In this document: one piece after another, positions 55,761-64,000 of the stretch | Numbering within the stretch: the stretch's first letter is position 1 | How the letters are laid out: every line of letters starts with the position of its first letter | Source of the DNA: Shewanella ulleungensis | GTDB taxonomy: Bacteria; Pseudomonadota; Gammaproteobacteria; Enterobacterales; Shewanellaceae | Assembly: GCF_014648315.1 (NCBI RefSeq) | Contig: NZ_BMQW01000009.1 | Span: 113,632-177,631, forward strand | Length of the DNA stretch: 64,000 nucleotides | Reading direction: 5' to 3' | Notes under the pieces: generated by a model | Databases searched by the model: none | Told to the model about the DNA's origin: nothing | Seen by the model: only the letters and a program-made list of their open reading frames with translations | Made by a program: the position numbers and the translations under genes

Positions 55761-58198
55761 TGAATATATTTGTTTAAAGGATCGCTGCCATTAGCGACCT
55801 CAATACCATCAACAACGCCATCACCATCTGAGTCAGGGTTATTAACCTCAGTACCTAAGGCTATCTCTACTGCATTACTTAACCCATCATTGTCATTATC
55901 AAAGTCAGCATCTAAAGGGTTTGAAGGATCTAATCCATATTCAACCTCTAACGCATTGGCTAATCCGTCACCATCATAATCTTCATTTTCTTGGTTTTCA
56001 TCGCAATAAGTCGGTAACCAAGCAACACCAAAGCGCTGTGCTGCATAATTAACCTGCCAACAAGGAATTAATTCGTTACCAATTAGACTAAGCCCATTAA
56101 CAGAGTCTTGAATAGTAAAAATAGGAGTAATATCGAGAAGGTTATTGTAATCGAGAGAAATTACTCCCAATGAGTTTAAATTAGCAAGACCACTAATATC
56201 ATTTATCTGATTATTTGTTGCCGAAAAAACACCTAACTCTAGCGTGTTAATGTTAACCGGTACCGACTTGATTTTATTATTATTTATATAAAGATCTGTC
56301 AAAGAGGTATTCTGAGAAATCGCTGATAAATCACTAATTAGATTTGTACTAGCATCTAAAAAAGTAAGGGAGTTCAAATGACTTAAAACATCAATATCTG
56401 AAATACGATTATTGTTTATTCTCAGTAACTCTAAAAATGGCTTTGCTGCCAAAGGTGATATATCACTGAGCTGATTATTACTTAAGTTAACATTTATCAG
56501 CTTAGTTAATGATTCAATGCCCGATAAATCAGTAAGACCTACGTTACTTAAATCTAATACCCTTAATGCTTGCATACCACTAAGCTCAAGTACGCTAGAA
56601 AAATGATTACCAGACAAGTCTAAGAAAAATAAATTTGAAAAAACGCCTAAGCCAGATAGGTTATTTACTCCCCAATAACCACAATAAATATTCTCAAGCA
56701 TTCCTGAGTATTTGGGTGACCCACTATAAGTCAAGTTTTGAGTTATACATTTTTGTAATCGACTATCAACAATTGACTCAATCGCTGTATCTAAAAGCGT
56801 TAAATCAGGCTCTGGCTGAAAAAAGTCTTCAAGCTCAAACCTTACAGCATTAAGAGCAAAAACAGCATCAGCACCATTCACAGGATCATTTCTATCAATA
56901 CCGCAAGGCTTACCATTACAGTTGAGCGAAGGACTAGAGAATTTATAAATTTTACTTGCAGCAAAGACACCTTCATAAGCCATGACAGTCGTAAAGTCAT
57001 AATTGATACCATAGCCAAGAGCAAAAGAAAAAGTCGCACCATAACTATTCTGACGTCTTGAATGCATCAGTCCCATATTGTGTCCAAGCTCGTGGGCCAT
57101 CACATAATCACCACAATCGATACTTGTGTGGCTATACATTAAGTCACGAGAGTCACTTACGCTCCCATTAGAACCATTTGCCCAAGCAATACCACATGAA
57201 TCGTCACCATCTACATACGGACGAAGTAATATAACCATGTCGGCACCAAGTTCATACCGACGAGAAGGAATATACTCAAAGACTGTATTGTTTTGAAAGC
57301 TAATGTCATTTAGTGCCGTATTAGAATAAACACTATCTGAATAATCAACCTCTTCAATCGCAACCGCGTTAACATGAATAAATACACCACTGTCGACATA
57401 AATTTGATTTGTGACTGAAATTAGATGATATATACGCGTTAGCGGGTCATCTGAATAAAGCGCATTAACACCCGGTGTGTACAAGATTAATACATCCACT
57501 TCAGCCATAGTTTGGTCATCAGATTGAGCGACTGCCAATGTAGAGGTTGGATTAAGTTCTACGTCGCCAACGTATTGTAAATTAGTTGCGCTTGATACAG
57601 GCTTAATCTGACTATTTTTTGAAGTTTTTTTTAGTTGAATTTGAGCTTCTATTTGTTTCTTAATTTCTTGTTGACGATTAAATTCTTCACTGTCTTCTGG
57701 ATGCAAAAAATCCTTTTTATCTTTGTCTACCACATCATCAAGTACAGCTTCTTTTAACAAACGCCCAGAAACCTTATTTCCAGAGGCTATATAGGTGCCT
57801 GCGGGAGTAACGGCTCTGATAAAAAAGCTTTTTTCACTCGCTGTAATGATTACAGGTAATGCTTCCCCATTATCATCGATTGTGGCATACAAGGTTTTAC
57901 TGCCATTAGGGTGAGTTTCAATTTTCATTATCTGTGCTTCAAAGGCATCAGAGTCGATGGGAATGTTAACTTTTTTGCCTATCGATAAGGTATCTAATAA
58001 TGCTTTATTGAGCCTTATTGAATTACCACTTAGATGGAGTTTTTGCAGGCTTGATAAATGATTATCTCTTGAGGCATCATCTAATTCGACGAGTTCCGTT
58101 TGTACTTGTTCATAAGTAAATAACACATCGTCATAGGCTGCATGTGCCAGCTGACAAACCGAACTAAAAAACAACAATAAGTAGCAAAGCTTTTTCAT
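54497..58198 (-). CDS. Exported zinc metalloprotease - leucine-rich repeat - propeller protein (paralogue 2)
   Basis: About 1,233 residues. The ATG at 58198 gives a clean signal peptide (MKKLCYLLLFFSSVCQLAHA) with AAGGA before it; an ATG at 58222 would add eight residues. A propeptide-like region runs to about 240. A reprolysin-like peptidase domain follows, with the zinc motif HELGHNMGLMH from H369. Then come about eight internalin-like LRRs (LDLSNVGLTDLSGIESLTKL), DxDxDG calcium-type linkers and the 410-residue propeller shared with the neighbours. It would be a secreted protease with two interaction modules. Target unknown. Confidence 0.88.
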   Translation of the reverse strand: MKKLCYLLLFFSSVCQLAHAAYDDVLFTYEQVQTELVELDDASRDNHLSSLQKLHLSGNSIRLNKALLDTLSIGKKVNIPIDSDAFEAQIMKIETHPNGSKTLYATIDDNGEALPVIITASEKSFFIRAVTPAGTYIASGNKVSGRLLKEAVLDDVVDKDKKDFLHPEDSEEFNRQQEIKKQIEAQIQLKKTSKNSQIKPVSSATNLQYVGDVELNPTSTLAVAQSDDQTMAEVDVLILYTPGVNALYSDDPLTRIYHLISVTNQIYVDSGVFIHVNAVAIEEVDYSDSVYSNTALNDISFQNNTVFEYIPSRRYELGADMVILLRPYVDGDDSCGIAWANGSNGSVSDSRDLMYSHTSIDCGDYVMAHELGHNMGLMHSRRQNSYGATFSFALGYGINYDFTTVMAYEGVFAASKIYKFSSPSLNCNGKPCGIDRNDPVNGADAVFALNAVRFELEDFFQPEPDLTLLDTAIESIVDSRLQKCITQNLTYSGSPKYSGMLENIYCGYWGVNNLSGLGVFSNLFFLDLSGNHFSSVLELSGMQALRVLDLSNVGLTDLSGIESLTKLINVNLSNNQLSDISPLAAKPFLELLRINNNRISDIDVLSHLNSLTFLDASTNLISDLSAISQNTSLTDLYINNNKIKSVPVNINTLELGVFSATNNQINDISGLANLNSLGVISLDYNNLLDITPIFTIQDSVNGLSLIGNELIPCWQVNYAAQRFGVAWLPTYCDENQENEDYDGDGLANALEVEYGLDPSNPLDADFDNDNDGLSNAVEIALGTEVNNPDSDGDGVVDGIEVANGSDPLNKYIQVGSLSTSILFSDVNQDGVADWIKYTTHSNRVEVSLFSGNTYNALANYVIENSFATPSTILLDDRDADGINEVGVFGFDVNVNRYQLQVHSGLTGVKQDVWNWPATLGEVKFEVLADLTGDGIQEYAISGVHLANGTRQLVVKDSVTKASYQTFKWPNLWDAPQFVTMSDVTFDGTSEVALYGRHSRLDKGQLFIYDGANADSKVDVYNWNTLWDDIQLIEMDDLDGDGSNDWGQFGQRKDDGRYQWVVKKGNDKRGVIRTFTWPNDLVDVKPLLVADRTGDGIREVAVLGTNPDDGKVFVRINDGRLANERIANISWPASWEDYQVTELGDLNSDGFSEFGLLGYTKANRTVQLIVRDGKTTTEYGRYALSGSWEGLSLEHYDIDKDGSDDVVISGINQTTKAKVFTTLSGKDLSVIASQ

Positions 58199-58220
58199 AC
58201 AAAATCCTTTTAGAATGAAC

Positions 58221-58236
58221 AATCCACGTTATATTT
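58221..58236 (-). promoter_or_regulatory. Upstream box shared with the 58441-63126 gene, copy 1
   Basis: On the minus strand AAATATAACGTGGATT lies 22 bases before the ATG at 58198. A 13-of-16 match is placed similarly before the gene starting at 63126. Promoter, operator or chance are all possible. Confidence 0.3.
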
Positions 58237-58372
58237 TATGATTTATGTAAATAGTTATTAACTTGTTAATTCTACATCCAAATCTAAAACTATAAAATCA
58301 TATTTATGAAAATAGCGATATACAAAGCGTTTTTGTTACGAATATTGAATATAACTTCATTATCGTAAATAA

Positions 58373-58405
58373 AAAAATCCCAACAGCCTTGCTGTTGGGA
58401 TTTTT
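58373..58405 (-). terminator. Intrinsic terminator after the 1,561-residue protein gene
   Basis: AAAAATCCCAACAGC and GCTGTTGGGATTTTT form a 15-pair stem with a three-base loop. Confidence 0.93.
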
Positions 58406-58440
58406 ATTTTATCGACTTAACTAAAGTGTCGACTCCGAAA

Positions 58441-59697
58441 CTATTGAATAGTACTCGACATTAACGACAAATCTGCACCGCTATATGTGTTAATGAATCT
58501 AGATAATGCGCTCTCTTCAACACCACTGAAAATCACATCATCTTTACCGTCATTATCAATATCATATGAGCTTAGCTGCATATCAACCCATGTACCATCT
58601 AATGTAATACGGCCGTATTCACTTGTATCCTGGCCGTTTTTAATCACAATTTGATGCCTACCTGAATTAACATTCACACCCAATAGGGCAAACTCATTAA
58701 CGCCATCACTGTTAAGATCACCCAGCTCAATCACTTGAGTATTATCCCAAACCGCAGGCCAGCTAATGTTAGCAATACGAGTATTAGCTAAACGACCATC
58801 ATTGATGCGTAAAAACACTTTACCGTCAGTGTCTTTACCAACAATTGCCACTTCACGAATACTGTCATTGGTTCTGTCTGCGACCATTAACGGGCTCACA
58901 TCTGTTAAATCACTTGGCCAGGTAAAGGTACGGATAACACCACGCTTATCATGACCTTTTTTAACAACCCATTGATAACGACCATCGTCTTTACGTTGCC
59001 CAAATTGGCCCCAGTCTACGGTACCTTCACCATCAACATCATCCATCTCAAATAAGCTAATGTTGTCCCATAAACGGTTCCAATTATACACATCAATTTT
59101 TGCACTTGAATTAGCACCATTGTATACAAACAACTGGCCTTTATCTAAGCGGTCATGACGGCCATATAAACCAATTTCAGGCACGTTATCTGCGGTCACA
59201 TCAGACAGGACGACTATTTGAGTATTTAGCCATAAATTAGGCCATTTAAAAGTATCGTAAGTGGCTTTAGTTGCGCCATCTTTAACCACTAACTGTTTGG
59301 TACCGTTCCCCAAATGAACTCCAGTGATTGAATATTCTTGAATACCATCAAGGGTTAAGTCTTTTAGCGCAACAAACTCCACTTCACCTAAGGTTGCAGG
59401 CCAGTTCCAGGTGCCCATCGATTGGCCATTTACGCCGTTAAATACGTATAACTGATAACGTCCAACTGACTCGCTATAGCCAAATAAACCAACCTCAGCA
59501 ATACCATCTGCATCTCGGTCATCCAATAACTGTACTTTAATTGATTCTAATTCATATGAAGCAGAATAACTCGTTACCGCGGTGAGCGTACTACCACTAA
59601 CTACACTAAATTGAGCTTCTGTTCCTGTTAATTTAAACTTCAACCAATCTGGTACACCATCACCATTCACATCAGACAATGCCATTAAGTTACTTGG
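58441..59697 (-). repeat. Propeller repeat region, paralogue 3
   Basis: Same blades, somewhat more diverged than between paralogues 1, 2 and 4 (for example TRIANISWPAVWDNTQVIEL for the usual ERIANISWPASWEDxQV). Confidence 0.85.
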
Positions 59698-62600
59698 ACC
59701 ACTACCGCCATCGCTAGCATCTAATGGATTTAAACCATATCTAACTTCATCACCATCAGACAAGCCATCACCATCGGAGTCCGAATTGTTAATGTTTGTA
59801 CCGTACATAACTTCTTGAGCATTGGTTAAACCGTCGTTGTCATAATCGGCAAGAGCATCATTTGCATCTAAGGGATTTAAACCAACACGGACTTCATCGC
59901 CATCTAAAATGCCATCAAAATCTGAATCACTGTTGTACATATCTGTACCATAATCAGACTCTTGATAGTCATTTAAACCATCCATGTCACTGTCAGGCAG
60001 ATCATTCCAAGGCTGTGACCAGTCACTTAGGTTAATTAAATCAAGGGTATTTATTCTTGGCGCGATAAAATATCCGCTTTCATCTGAACTAATCACACCA
60101 TCATAATTATAGTCGTAACCATAAACAGAACTTTCAAGCACAACGGCTCTGCCAGTATCATCAACAGACAAGACTTCCCAGGTTCTGACTCTATTAACCA
60201 CATCTGTAATATAAGACATGGCAATTTGATTACCATCAACAGAGTAGGTCCATTCGTTCCCCATATATAAAAATTCAGTATCTGAGTTGTAGTCATATTC
60301 ACCGCTAATGCCGCGTCTTAGCGTGCCATTATCAAGGAATTGATAACCAAAAACATTGACAAATTTTAACTGCTCACCATCCCACTGATCAGGTATGTGA
60401 GCATTAATACCTGCAAAATAAATATTTGGTAATTTGCTTGTGAGATTAGTAGTGAGTTTGGTGTATGAGTCATCAAATTTAGCCAATGTAGAAAGATATA
60501 CATTACTGAGGGCATCGCCATCATATACAGAATAATAAGCTAAATGTTTTTTACCCTGCTGTTTAAATGGCTGAACAACTACTCGTTGGGTATCTATTGA
60601 TATTTCTAATGCATTATCGACAAGTTCCCATTGGTAGTTTTTATTGCTAACTTTGGTTTGCGCGCTTCCATTAGTATTGAGTGTAATCAAGTCAGAAAAC
60701 ACACTATTGACTTCGCCCAAGTCACCTCTTGTAGGAGAGTAATTAACACTATATTGCAATGAAATGCTCCACTGACCAGCCAAATCACTGGCAGAGTCTG
60801 TCAATGTAGAACCTGCAATATTAGTAACCCAATATACTATTTGCTCATCAATATTTTCATAAGATAGATCGCCACCAGTCCACCCCCAACTTTCAGGAAG
60901 AACCAATGTTTTTAGGCCTCTTGTCGACACAATGACTTCTAATTGACTATCTTCAACAGCATTTTTAATTAAATTACGTTCAAGCACTACCGTGTCTTCA
61001 TATAAAAAAAGCTGCATTTCGATTTCACCGACATCAGCTTTGCTAACAAGCCAGTCAGCTAAATCTTGACCATAACGTATCGCAAGATCAGTAAAAGGAT
61101 AACTGAAATATTGGCTGTTTTGACTAACATCATTACTGCTAATGAGTTGCAGCTTGTTATCGATTACCGACCATGTAAAGTTAACGTTAGAATAAACTTC
61201 AGCCTGCTCATCACCAAACATACCTGAACCATTGGCATTAAAATGTACCGCGGTACCAGAGTTTTGAATCCAGCCTTCTTTAACTGGATCTAATAAGGCT
61301 ACATCTAGGTTGTTTAACTCAGCAGCAGTAAAAGACAAAGTTGTTGAGCCTGGTTTTGAAGAACCAGATAAAGGATCGGTTCCTTGATCACGCTCAAAAC
61401 CATCGGTAAAACCATCACCATCAGAATCTTGTAGCAAAGGGTTTAAACCTAAAAGAACTTCATCACCATCGTTAATACCATCATTATCGGTATCGGCATT
61501 GTCTGCAGAGGTGCCATAATCAGCTTCTTCGTAATCATTGAGTCCGTCTCTGTCTGAGTCAGGTAATGACTCCCAAGCTTGGGTGTACAAGCTTAAATCA
61601 AGCTGAATCATAGAACTCATTCGAGGAAGAATATAAGGACTTAATTCTTCTGAAGAAAACACTCCATCCTGATTATCATCAAAACCGGCAATGGAATATT
61701 CATAAACTAAGGCTAAACCATCATCATTGATAGAAATCACTTCCCAGTGACGTTCTCGATAAAATCTATAACCGCCACCGTAATCATAGGTCGTTGATGT
61801 TACAACATCGTTTCCTTCTATTGAGTAATTCCATTTTTCATCAATATTGAATGTTGGGTCGCCATTATCGTTAAAACTTGCATAAATGCCACGCCAAAAA
61901 GTGCCATCATCCAAAAATTTATAAGCCCAAATAGATTCAAACAATGGCTTATCACCATCCCAACTTTCTGGCTCAACATTATTAATGGTTGGCATCCAAA
62001 CCATTGGAAACGTAGTAACTAAATTATCCGTAAATTGCGTATGACTAGTATCAAACTTCGCCATTTGGCTATTGAACACTCTAACAAACTGACTATTATT
62101 ATATTGTTTTACAGTTGCCAGCATTGCTTTATCTTGCTGTACAGCGGGAGTGATCTTAAATTCAGTCTCACCTGATGCTAAAGTTATAACGCCACTATTA
62201 AGTGACCATGTATAACTCTTATCAAAATGCGGGCTCGAAACACTTCCATCTGCATTTAAGGTCAAACGCTCAGAAAGAATCGAATCATAATCTCTACCAT
62301 CACTATTATCTACGTACAAATCGACTAGCCAAGTACCCGCAACCGTTTGCATAGATTCATCAGCTAGCAAGCTAGTTGATGACGCATACCAAGTATTCTC
62401 AAAGTCTATTGATTCTTCTACGTTGATAACATCAACATTCCAGCCCCACTCTTCTGGAACGATTAATGAATAGTAATCCTTACCTGTAATATTAACTGTT
62501 GTTTTATCACCATCGACCATTAACTTGGTCAAGGTAACATCAAAGCTCGTTGCAACTTGTAACTCAATCTGAGAACTAGGTAGTTCACCAGCTTCAAACT

Positions 62601-63126
62601 TTGCTATTAAATGCTCAGCAAGCTCTTGCCCATAAAGCTCTGCGAAGTATTCATCATAAATATAAATATATTCTGTTGTTGTTTTTGGATCACTTGTCAG
62701 TTGAAGCGCACCATTAGTAACAGACCATGAGAACGTGTCTTCATCATAACTGCGATAGCCATCAAATCCTGCCACCCCAATATTTCCAGCTAAAAAACTA
62801 AATGCACCACCAACTCGAGGTAACAAACCAGGTTGTGTTGCCTCTAACAGCATAAATTGCTTGTCTGATAATTCACCTGCAGTAAAATCTAATGTTGAAT
62901 CCACCTCATTTGGGTTCGTCTTTAGCGTGCTGTCACTATAAACAGCTGTAGCGTCTTGCTTTAGCTGGTTAGCGGATGTAAAAAAACGTTGTCTTTTTTG
63001 AGGATTGTCTTGAGGGATGTGTAAGCTTTGCATATCAAAAGCAGGAGCTTGCACCGGCACAGCTGATACAGCTGGAAATACTGAAGCAACAAGCATTGCT
63101 CCAATAGTGAGTCGAGCTAATTTCAT
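58441..63126 (-). CDS. Very large exported repeat protein with duplicated N-terminal module and propeller (paralogue 3)
   Basis: A 1,561-residue protein with a signal peptide (MKLARLTIGAMLVASVFPAVSA) and AAGGA before the ATG. It contains two copies of a module of about 500 residues, starting near residues 75 and 595 (LDFTAGELSDKQFMLLE and LSFTAAELNNLDVALLD, later LLADESMQTVAGTW and LTDSASDLAGQW). Each copy ends in DxDxDG calcium-type repeats (SDRDGLNDYEEADYGT and SDMDGLNDYQESDYGT). The shared propeller forms the last 415 residues. No enzymatic motif is visible. Adhesin or matrix roles are plausible, unproven. Confidence 0.85.
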   Translation of the reverse strand: MKLARLTIGAMLVASVFPAVSAVPVQAPAFDMQSLHIPQDNPQKRQRFFTSANQLKQDATAVYSDSTLKTNPNEVDSTLDFTAGELSDKQFMLLEATQPGLLPRVGGAFSFLAGNIGVAGFDGYRSYDEDTFSWSVTNGALQLTSDPKTTTEYIYIYDEYFAELYGQELAEHLIAKFEAGELPSSQIELQVATSFDVTLTKLMVDGDKTTVNITGKDYYSLIVPEEWGWNVDVINVEESIDFENTWYASSTSLLADESMQTVAGTWLVDLYVDNSDGRDYDSILSERLTLNADGSVSSPHFDKSYTWSLNSGVITLASGETEFKITPAVQQDKAMLATVKQYNNSQFVRVFNSQMAKFDTSHTQFTDNLVTTFPMVWMPTINNVEPESWDGDKPLFESIWAYKFLDDGTFWRGIYASFNDNGDPTFNIDEKWNYSIEGNDVVTSTTYDYGGGYRFYRERHWEVISINDDGLALVYEYSIAGFDDNQDGVFSSEELSPYILPRMSSMIQLDLSLYTQAWESLPDSDRDGLNDYEEADYGTSADNADTDNDGINDGDEVLLGLNPLLQDSDGDGFTDGFERDQGTDPLSGSSKPGSTTLSFTAAELNNLDVALLDPVKEGWIQNSGTAVHFNANGSGMFGDEQAEVYSNVNFTWSVIDNKLQLISSNDVSQNSQYFSYPFTDLAIRYGQDLADWLVSKADVGEIEMQLFLYEDTVVLERNLIKNAVEDSQLEVIVSTRGLKTLVLPESWGWTGGDLSYENIDEQIVYWVTNIAGSTLTDSASDLAGQWSISLQYSVNYSPTRGDLGEVNSVFSDLITLNTNGSAQTKVSNKNYQWELVDNALEISIDTQRVVVQPFKQQGKKHLAYYSVYDGDALSNVYLSTLAKFDDSYTKLTTNLTSKLPNIYFAGINAHIPDQWDGEQLKFVNVFGYQFLDNGTLRRGISGEYDYNSDTEFLYMGNEWTYSVDGNQIAMSYITDVVNRVRTWEVLSVDDTGRAVVLESSVYGYDYNYDGVISSDESGYFIAPRINTLDLINLSDWSQPWNDLPDSDMDGLNDYQESDYGTDMYNSDSDFDGILDGDEVRVGLNPLDANDALADYDNDGLTNAQEVMYGTNINNSDSDGDGLSDGDEVRYGLNPLDASDGGSGPSNLMALSDVNGDGVPDWLKFKLTGTEAQFSVVSGSTLTAVTSYSASYELESIKVQLLDDRDADGIAEVGLFGYSESVGRYQLYVFNGVNGQSMGTWNWPATLGEVEFVALKDLTLDGIQEYSITGVHLGNGTKQLVVKDGATKATYDTFKWPNLWLNTQIVVLSDVTADNVPEIGLYGRHDRLDKGQLFVYNGANSSAKIDVYNWNRLWDNISLFEMDDVDGEGTVDWGQFGQRKDDGRYQWVVKKGHDKRGVIRTFTWPSDLTDVSPLMVADRTNDSIREVAIVGKDTDGKVFLRINDGRLANTRIANISWPAVWDNTQVIELGDLNSDGVNEFALLGVNVNSGRHQIVIKNGQDTSEYGRITLDGTWVDMQLSSYDIDNDGKDDVIFSGVEESALSRFINTYSGADLSLMSSTIQ
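59990..62900 (-). repeat. Internal duplication of a 500-residue module
   Basis: Two related units offset by about 1,555 bases inside the 1,561-residue protein gene. They are clearly similar in protein but diverged in DNA, so the duplication is old. Confidence 0.75.
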
Positions 63127-63154
63127 AGAAAGTCCTTTTAAATCTATAGTTGGA

Positions 63155-63170
63155 GAACCACCTTATATTT
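63155..63170 (-). promoter_or_regulatory. Upstream box shared with the 54497-58198 gene, copy 2
   Basis: AAATATAAGGTGGTTC on the minus strand, 28 bases before the ATG at 63126, matches the box at 58221 in 13 of 16 positions. Confidence 0.3.
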
Positions 63171-63317
63171 AACGCTCACAAGTTTAATACAGCCCAGAGA
63201 AATAACAACAAATAACATTTAACAAACATAAAATTCACAAAAAAGACACTAACTAATATATAAAGAACCGCCTTACCCTATTAGGCGTAAAGCGGTAATA
63301 ACTATGAAGTTGTTAAA

Positions 63318-64000
63318 CTAAAATTGATATTGTTGTGTAATTTGTAAGCTTTCAGGTTCAATCTCAATTACTGTGTTATTAGCCGTTTTTTGATCGATCC
63401 CCAACATGACGATCCTGTTTTTAGCTGGATCATACGATACTGAAACATTTTCCCACCACCCAGCAATTGATACCCTGCCATATTCAGCCAAACTAGCACC
63501 ATCCCTTATCACGAGCTGAAGCGAGCGATTGGCTTTTGTAAAGCCTAATAAACCAAACTCACTAAAGCCGTCGTTATTTAAATCACCAAGCTCCATTACT
63601 TGATAATCTTCCCAACTTGCTGGCCAGCTAATGTTCGCGATTCGTTCATTAGGCAAACGCCCATCGTTGATACGGATAAATACTTTACCATCGTCAGGGT
63701 TTATTCCTGATATTGCAACCTCTCGGATACCATCACCGGTGCGGTCAGCAACCAATATGGGGGCCACATCCACCAAGTCATTAGGCCAAGTAAAAGTGCG
63801 GATAACGCCACGTTTATCACTGCCCTTTTTTACCACCCACTGATAACGTCCATCGTCTATACGTTGTCCAAATTGGCCCCAGTCAATAGTGCTGTCACCG
63901 TCTAGGTCATCCATTTCAATTAATTGAACATTGTCCCAAAGCTTGTTCCAGTTATACACATCCACTTTACTGTCTGCGTTGGCGCCATCATAAATAAAGA
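63318..64000 (-). CDS. Exported propeller repeat protein, partial (paralogue 4)
   Basis: The 3' part of a fourth paralogue; the frame stays open to the right edge of the window, so start and N-terminal domains are missing. The visible 226 residues are the last four blades of the propeller, from FIYDGANADSKVDVYNWNKL to the C-terminus ITQQYQF. Sequence is closest to paralogues 1 and 2 (VDVAPILVADRTGDGIREVA, ERIANISWPASWEDYQVMEL). The last blade has drifted (VSYDPAKNRIVMLGIDQKT). A weak 9-pair hairpin (ACCGCCTTA/TAAAGCGGT, one mismatch) at about 63268-63297 may end the transcript. Confidence 0.85.
   Translation of the reverse strand, partial: FIYDGANADSKVDVYNWNKLWDNVQLIEMDDLDGDSTIDWGQFGQRIDDGRYQWVVKKGSDKRGVIRTFTWPNDLVDVAPILVADRTGDGIREVAISGINPDDGKVFIRINDGRLPNERIANISWPASWEDYQVMELGDLNNDGFSEFGLLGFTKANRSLQLVIRDGASLAEYGRVSIAGWWENVSVSYDPAKNRIVMLGIDQKTANNTVIEIEPESLQITQQYQF

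Noticed and set aside
56635..56853. Plus-strand frames within the large minus-strand genes
   Set aside because: They are antisense shadows of repeat-rich coding sequence and repeat at the same place in each paralogue.
51315..64000. Idea of a polymorphic toxin array with immunity genes
   Set aside because: No toxin domain and no small immunity-like genes between the large genes; the variable part is N-terminal, opposite to the usual toxin layout.
1..64000. CRISPR arrays, tRNA or rRNA genes, insertion sequences
   Set aside because: No spaced direct repeats, cloverleaf-like segments or transposase motifs were recognised.

Overview
The window looks like chromosome from a marine gammaproteobacterium of the Alteromonadales, most likely Shewanella or a close relative. 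The base composition is AT-rich. The housekeeping genes (acnA, class II fumarase, galU, cysDNC) and a small DUF2375-like gene fit that group. No rRNA, tRNA, CRISPR array, phage gene or intact insertion sequence was seen.

Positions 1-21,100 hold mixed core and accessory genes in short, often divergent units. These are a chemoreceptor, an exported Yellow/MRJP-like protein divergent from a TetR regulator with a paired operator, a truncated second TetR gene, a diguanylate cyclase, the divergent pair acnA / fumarase, an exported S9 peptidase, a beta-CASP metallo-hydrolase, a TonB-dependent receptor divergent from a ZntR-like MerR regulator, and a PAS/EAL phosphodiesterase.

Positions 21,500-51,200 are almost entirely minus-strand and tightly packed. 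They appear to form one sulfated-polysaccharide locus. The cysD, cysN and cysC genes make PAPS, an SLC13/RCK permease probably brings in sulfate, and a DHH/DHHA1 phosphoesterase could remove PAP. Five sulfotransferase-like proteins, six or more glycosyltransferases, an RgpF/HAD protein with a partner and a hexapeptide acetyltransferase would build and decorate the glycan. galU and a UDP-sugar epimerase supply precursors. No flippase, polymerase or ABC exporter is in the window. Five enzymes of four different folds end in a related short C-terminal helical module with the signature RPxGPLI, which I propose is a shared docking tag.

Positions 51,300-64,000 carry four tandem minus-strand genes for large exported proteins; the last runs off the right edge. 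All end in the same beta-propeller-like repeat region of about 400 residues. The N-termini differ: a beta-rich module, a zinc metalloprotease plus leucine-rich repeats, or a duplicated module of about 500 residues. DxDxDG calcium-type linkers sit between. The array looks like an expanding family of surface or secreted proteins beside the sulfated-glycan locus; a functional link between the two is inference.
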